Source: Streptomyces sp. NBC_01471 (GTDB lineage Bacteria; Actinomycetota; Actinomycetes; Streptomycetales; Streptomycetaceae). Taken from it: a stretch of 64,000 nucleotides of DNA. The translations under genes were made by a program, and so were the position numbers. The stretch is taken from assembly GCF_041438865.1 (NCBI RefSeq), contig NZ_CP109450.1, positions 4,175,001-4,239,000 of the forward strand, in the 5' to 3' direction. Shown piece after piece: positions 60,488-64,000 of this stretch. Every line of letters begins with the position of its first letter. Position 1 is the stretch's first letter. Under the pieces are notes generated by a model. The model worked only from the letters and a program-made list of their open reading frames with translations, made no database searches and was not told where the DNA came from.

Positions 60488-60566
60488 GAGCCGCTCACTC
60501 CCGGGGCGCCCGCGCGAGCCGCTCACTCCCGGGGCGCCCGCGCGAGCCGCTCACTCCCGGGGCGCC
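60488..60566. repeat. three 28-bp tandem repeats including the histidine kinase stop codon
   Basis: Units starting GAGCCGCTCACTCCCGGGGC begin at 60488, 60516 and 60544; the third is cut at 23 bp. The third copy carries the last codons (APRE) and TGA of the histidine kinase, so the two others are duplicates of the end of that gene. Confidence 0.88.
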
Positions 60567-62014
60567 GGGGGTTCCTCCGGTGGCGGGGTCGCGGCGCCCG
60601 GGATCCGCATGACCGCCTCCGTGCCGCCGCCCGGCGCGGGGTTGAGCGCGATGTCGCCGCCGGACTGCTGGACCGTACGGGCCACGATGGAGAGCCCGAG
60701 GCCCGAGCCGGGGAGGGAACGGGCCGTCGGGGACCGCCAGAACCGCTCGAAGACGTATGGGAGGTCGTCGGCCGGGATGCCGGGTCCGTGGTCCCGTACC
60801 GTCAGCCGGCCCTCGCCCAGCGCGACGTCGATGGTGCCGCCGGGCGGGCTGAACTTCACCGCGTTGTCCAGGACGTTGATCACGGCCCGCTCCAGCGCGG
60901 CCGGTTCGGCCCGTACGTACCAGGGCCGGAGCTCGGCCGTGATGGTCAGCTCGGGGCCGCGCAGCCGGGCCCGGTCCAGTGCGGACTGGGCGATGTCGTG
61001 CAGCGCGACGACGCCGAGGGTGTCCGGGGCGTGGGTGGCGTCCGAGCGCGAGAGTTCCTGCAAGTCGCCGATGAGCGCGGCCAGTTCGGTCATCTGGGCC
61101 TTGACCGACGCCATCAGGGCCTTGCGGTCGTCGGGCGGGATGGGGCGGCCGGTCTCCTCGCTGCGGGCGAGCAGCTCGACGTTGGTGCGGAGCGAGGTGA
61201 GCGGGGTGCGCAGCTCGTGCCCGGCGTCCGCGATGAGCTGCGCCTGACGGTCACGGGACTCGCCGAGCGCGGCGGTCATCGAGTTGAAGGACCGGGAGAG
61301 CCGGGCGATCTCGTCCTCGCCCTCGACCGGGATCCGGACGGTGAGGTCCTCCGTACGGGCCACGTGCTCGACGGCCTCGGTGAGTTCGTCGACCGGTTTC
61401 AGTCCGGCCCGCGCGATCCACAGCCCGGCGGCGCCCGCGCCGATGACACCGAGCCCGGAGACGCCGAGGAGGAGCAGGGCCAGTTCGCTGAGGGTGCTGC
61501 GGGTGTCCGCCAGCGGGTACGCGACCATCTGCGCGATGTCCGGGTAGGGGACGCCCGCCTGATAGAGCACGTGCGCCGTCAGGATCCGGACGGCGTGCCC
61601 GTCCGAGTCGGTGCCGTTGCGGTACTTGGCCAGCTCGGCGGTGCCGGACTTGGCCAGCGAACGGTCGCTGCCGGTGACCTTGATGGTGCCCGCGCCGCTG
61701 CGCACACAGGTGGTGCCGTCCGACTGGACGAGCTGCGCGTAGTACGGGGACGTCTGCTGGCCGAAGGTGCCGGGCCGCGCCGGTGCGCGGCAGTCGTTGA
61801 GGTTGTTGCGCAGTGTGGCGGGGTCGACGGGCTGGGTGTAGATCTGCCCCTTGAGCTTCGAGTCGATCTCGTCGTACAGCTTCCCCTGCACCAGGAACCA
61901 GCAGATCACCGAGACCACGGCCACCGCGAACGCCACCGCGGCGGCCGTCAGCATCGCCAACCGGGAGCGCAGCGGAAGCCGCTGGAACCAGCGCACGGGC
62001 CGGGGGGACGTCAC
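60551..62014 (-). CDS. sensor histidine kinase (MprB-like)
   Basis: 487 aa from a GTG in a GTGA overlap with the response regulator gene. Two membrane helices (MLTAAAVAFAVAVVSVICWFLV and LSELALLLLGVSGLGVIGAGAAGLW) flank an external domain of about 120 residues with a Cys pair. HAMP, then ADAGHELRTPLTSLRTNVELL (H box), INVLDNAVKFSPPGG (N box), VRDHGPGIP (G1), FWRSPTARSLPGSGLGLSIV. It pairs with the regulator, and with the downstream-located HtrA gene as in mycobacterial MprAB-PepD. Confidence 0.95.
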   Translation of the reverse strand: MTSPRPVRWFQRLPLRSRLAMLTAAAVAFAVAVVSVICWFLVQGKLYDEIDSKLKGQIYTQPVDPATLRNNLNDCRAPARPGTFGQQTSPYYAQLVQSDGTTCVRSGAGTIKVTGSDRSLAKSGTAELAKYRNGTDSDGHAVRILTAHVLYQAGVPYPDIAQMVAYPLADTRSTLSELALLLLGVSGLGVIGAGAAGLWIARAGLKPVDELTEAVEHVARTEDLTVRIPVEGEDEIARLSRSFNSMTAALGESRDRQAQLIADAGHELRTPLTSLRTNVELLARSEETGRPIPPDDRKALMASVKAQMTELAALIGDLQELSRSDATHAPDTLGVVALHDIAQSALDRARLRGPELTITAELRPWYVRAEPAALERAVINVLDNAVKFSPPGGTIDVALGEGRLTVRDHGPGIPADDLPYVFERFWRSPTARSLPGSGLGLSIVARTVQQSGGDIALNPAPGGGTEAVMRIPGAATPPPEEPPAPRE

Positions 62015-62742
62015 TCCGCGCTCCCGGTCCGCAGCGCGTATCCCACACCCCGCACCGTGTGCACGAGGCGCGGTTCGCCGCCCGCCTCGGTCTTGCGCCG
62101 GAGGTACATCACGTACACGTCCAGCGAGTTGGACGACGGCTCGAAGTCGAAGCCCCACACCGCCTTGAGGATCTGCTCCCGGGTGAGTACCTGGCGCGGA
62201 TGCGCCAGGAACATCTCAAGCAGGGTGAACTCGGTACGGGTCAGCTCCACCCGCCGCTCCCCGCGCACCACATCACGCGTCGAGAGGTCCATCCGCAGGT
62301 CGGCGAAGGACAGCACGTTGTCGTCGGGGACCTCGCCCGCGGTCGCCGCGTACGAACTGCGGCGCAGCAGTGCGCGGATGCGGGCGAACAGCTCGTCCAG
62401 TTCGAACGGCTTCACCAGATAGTCGTCGGCGCCCGCGTCGAGCCCGGTCACCCGGTCCCCGACCGTGTCGCGGGCGGTGAGCATCAGGATCGGGGTGGTC
62501 GACCCGGAAGCGCGGAGCCTGCGGGCCGCCGTCAGACCGTCCATGCGGGGCATCTGGATGTCGAGGACGATGAGATCCGGCTCGTACGGGGCCGCCTTCG
62601 TCAGCGCGTCCAGACCGTCGACGGCGACCTCCGTCCCGTACCCCTCGAAGGCGAGACTGCGGCGCAGCGCCTCGCGTACGGCGGGCTCGTCGTCGACGAT
62701 CAGGATGCGCTGCTGGTCGTGACCGTCCTCGGCGGGGCTCAT
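62011..62742 (-). CDS. OmpR-family response regulator (MprA-like)
   Basis: 243 aa from ATG 62742. The receiver domain has ILIVDDEP, phospho-acceptor Asp61 in LIVLDIQMP, and LTARDTVGDRVTGLDAGADDYLVKPF. The winged-helix C-terminal domain ends GFDFEPSSNSLDVYVMYLRRKTEAGGEPRLVHTVRGVGYALR. It is coupled to the kinase gene by 4 nt. The protease gene next to it is a probable target. Confidence 0.95.
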   Translation of the reverse strand: MSPAEDGHDQQRILIVDDEPAVREALRRSLAFEGYGTEVAVDGLDALTKAAPYEPDLIVLDIQMPRMDGLTAARRLRASGSTTPILMLTARDTVGDRVTGLDAGADDYLVKPFELDELFARIRALLRRSSYAATAGEVPDDNVLSFADLRMDLSTRDVVRGERRVELTRTEFTLLEMFLAHPRQVLTREQILKAVWGFDFEPSSNSLDVYVMYLRRKTEAGGEPRLVHTVRGVGYALRTGSAE

Positions 62743-62794
62743 CGGCTCTCTGTCCTCGTTTACTGGGGGGCGTCGGTCTTCGGCGTGGCGTCCC

Positions 62795-63019
62795 TCAGCC
62801 TCGCACGGCGGACCGGCGGCGGCGTGCGGCACGCCCCTTGGAGCCGGCGGCGGAGGTGGCGGCGGCCCGCACCTCGGGGGCCCGCACGGCTGCCGCTCCT
62901 CCCCGGTCGGCCTGCGACTGGGCCAGTGCCAGGGGGAGCCCGAGATCGGCCGGGTCGGTCCAGGAGACCGCGGTGAGCAGGGCGTGCCTGGCTCGGTTGA
63001 CGGTGACGTTGACGGTCAC
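62795..63019 (-). CDS. small hypothetical protein between htrA-like and mprA-like genes
   Basis: 74 aa from GTG 63019, with the strong site GGAGGGCCCC directly upstream. The first 40 residues (TVNVTVNRARHALLTAVSWTDPADLGLPLALAQSQADRGG) look folded, the rest is Ala/Arg/Ser-rich. No domain is recognised. Position between co-oriented genes supports it. Confidence 0.5.
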   Translation of the reverse strand: MTVNVTVNRARHALLTAVSWTDPADLGLPLALAQSQADRGGAAAVRAPEVRAAATSAAGSKGRAARRRRSAVRG

Positions 63020-63068
63020 GGGGCCCTCCGGGGGTGATGGCCGGCGCGGTGCGTGCCGGCGGGTCGTG

Positions 63069-64000
63069 CTAGTTGCTGTTGCTGCCGCCCGCGCGCAGGT
63101 GGGCGAGGTCGGCCTTGACCGTGTTGATGGGGATGGCGAAGCCGAGGCCCACGCTCCCGGCGTCGCTCGAACTGTCGCTGCTCTGCGAACTGGCCGAGTA
63201 CATGGCGGAGTTGATGCCGACGATCTCGCCGTTCATGTTGATCAGGGCACCACCGGAGTTGCCGGGGTTGAGCGAGGCGTCGGTCTGGAGCGCCTTGTAC
63301 GTGGTGGTGGAGGAGCCGGTGTCGCCGTTGAACTGCCGACCGCCGAACTGGAACGGCCAGTTGCCGTCGCCGCCGCCCTGGCCCTGGCCCTGCTCCTGGC
63401 CTTCACCCTGTCCCTGGCCCTGTCCCTGACCCTGGCTCTGTCCCTGGCCCTCGTCCTTGGCGACGGTGACGTCCCGGTTCAGCGCCGAGATGATGCCGCT
63501 GGTGACGGTGCCGGTCAGGCCCTCGGGGGAGCCGATCGCCACGACCTGGTCGCCGACGGCGACATGGGACGAATCGCCGAGCGAGGCGGGCTTGAGGCCG
63601 GACGCGCCGTCCACCTTGATGAGGGCGAGGTCCTTGTCGGGATCGGTGCCGACCACCTTCGCCGTGTACGTCTTGCCGTCGCTCAGCGCGACCTTGACCG
63701 AGTCGGCACCGGAGATGACGTGGTTGTTGGTGACGATCTCACCGGCGGCGGTGACGATCACGCCCGCGCCGGTGGACTGTCCCGCCGTGGAGGTCGCCTT
63801 GACCTCCACGATGCTCGGCGAGACGGCCTGGGCGACACCGGAGACCGTGCCCTTGCTCGACTGCGAGACGGTGGTGCCGCTGACGGTGCCCGCGGGGTTC
63901 CCGCCGTTGCCACCGTTGTCCATCAGGGACTCGGCGAGCGCCGCCGAACCGCCGCCGATGACTGCCGCGACAATGGCGACAGCGGCGAGGAGGGCGACCG
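63069..64000 (-). CDS. HtrA/PepD-like serine protease, PDZ-less (5' end outside window)
   Basis: Partial: the reading frame runs to the window edge through a membrane helix (VALLAAVAIVAAVIGGGSAALAESL). The trypsin-like domain shows GEIVTNNHVISGADSV (His), DPDKDLALIKVDGA (Asp) and DASLNPGNSGGALINMNGEIVGIN (Ser). It ends at TVKADLAHLRAGGSNSN without a PDZ domain. Between the Asp and Ser blocks is an insertion rich in GQ repeats (GQGQSQGQGQGQGQGEG). It would be an external quality-control protease; the adjacent two-component genes probably regulate it. Confidence 0.92.
   Translation of the reverse strand, partial: VALLAAVAIVAAVIGGGSAALAESLMDNGGNGGNPAGTVSGTTVSQSSKGTVSGVAQAVSPSIVEVKATSTAGQSTGAGVIVTAAGEIVTNNHVISGADSVKVALSDGKTYTAKVVGTDPDKDLALIKVDGASGLKPASLGDSSHVAVGDQVVAIGSPEGLTGTVTSGIISALNRDVTVAKDEGQGQSQGQGQGQGQGEGQEQGQGQGGGDGNWPFQFGGRQFNGDTGSSTTTYKALQTDASLNPGNSGGALINMNGEIVGINSAMYSASSQSSDSSSDAGSVGLGFAIPINTVKADLAHLRAGGSNSN

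Noticed and set aside
60329..62422. A 697-codon frame opposite the two-component genes
   Set aside because: It is a shadow of the histidine kinase and response regulator, with no recognisable domain.

Overview
The window is high-GC actinobacterial DNA with Streptomyces gene content: ECF sigma and Asp23/AmaP clusters, mycothiol synthase, WhiJ-type regulators with DUF397 partners, CsbD and DUF5133 small proteins, GTGA/ATGA-coupled operons, and a pst-ppk block in the order I recall from S. coelicolor. No database search was possible. Families were assigned by reading motifs and from memory.

Layout. 1-2036: 3' part of a 23S rRNA gene, a 5S rRNA gene and a terminator. 2.1-5.4 kb: a GNAT acetyltransferase, a coupled pair for a secreted papain-like cysteine peptidase and a membrane-anchored partner, and an HTH-type regulator. 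5.4-15.7 kb: a chromosomal type IV secretion-like locus. It has a VirD4/TraG-like protein, a VirB4-like ATPase, an SCO6880-like protein, a polytopic VirB6-like protein, a VirB8/TcpC-like protein and a small two-helix protein. A Tat-exported protein and a lytic transglycosylase-NlpC/P60 enzyme lie on the other strand. No relaxase is visible. 16-17.7 kb: a PAP2 phosphatase and a YihY/BrkB membrane protein.

17.9-22.2 kb: an Asp23/AmaP envelope-stress cluster diverging from an ECF sigma gene. The next gene fuses a zinc anti-sigma motif to an Asp23-like domain. The two divergent operons carry the same bipartite promoter (GTCGCGTAAC-N17-GTCSAA), which suggests one sigma-controlled regulon. 22.2-25.6 kb: an FAD oxidoreductase, a small Cys-rich protein, a lipoprotein and a small conserved protein. 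25.6-36.1 kb: CsoR with a clear operator, then phosphate genes: DUF47-pit, pstSCAB with a PHO box, NUDIX, CHAD and ppk. 36.3-42.4 kb: a DHFR-family protein, a GntR-ABC operon with an operator, mshD and a secreted 5'-nucleotidase.

42.4-60.3 kb reads as accessory DNA. It holds a BP74-like protein, a three-gene operon (two tandem paralogues plus a membrane CHAT protease), a whiJ-like cluster with a repeated candidate operator, a decayed NB-ARC/TPR regulator, a DUF6879 gene, a sulfur-type leader peptide before ssuE, two neighbouring TTA-containing genes, a group of small stress-type proteins, and two SDR enzymes. 60.5-64 kb: a MprAB-like two-component system and a PDZ-less HtrA protease that runs off the right edge.
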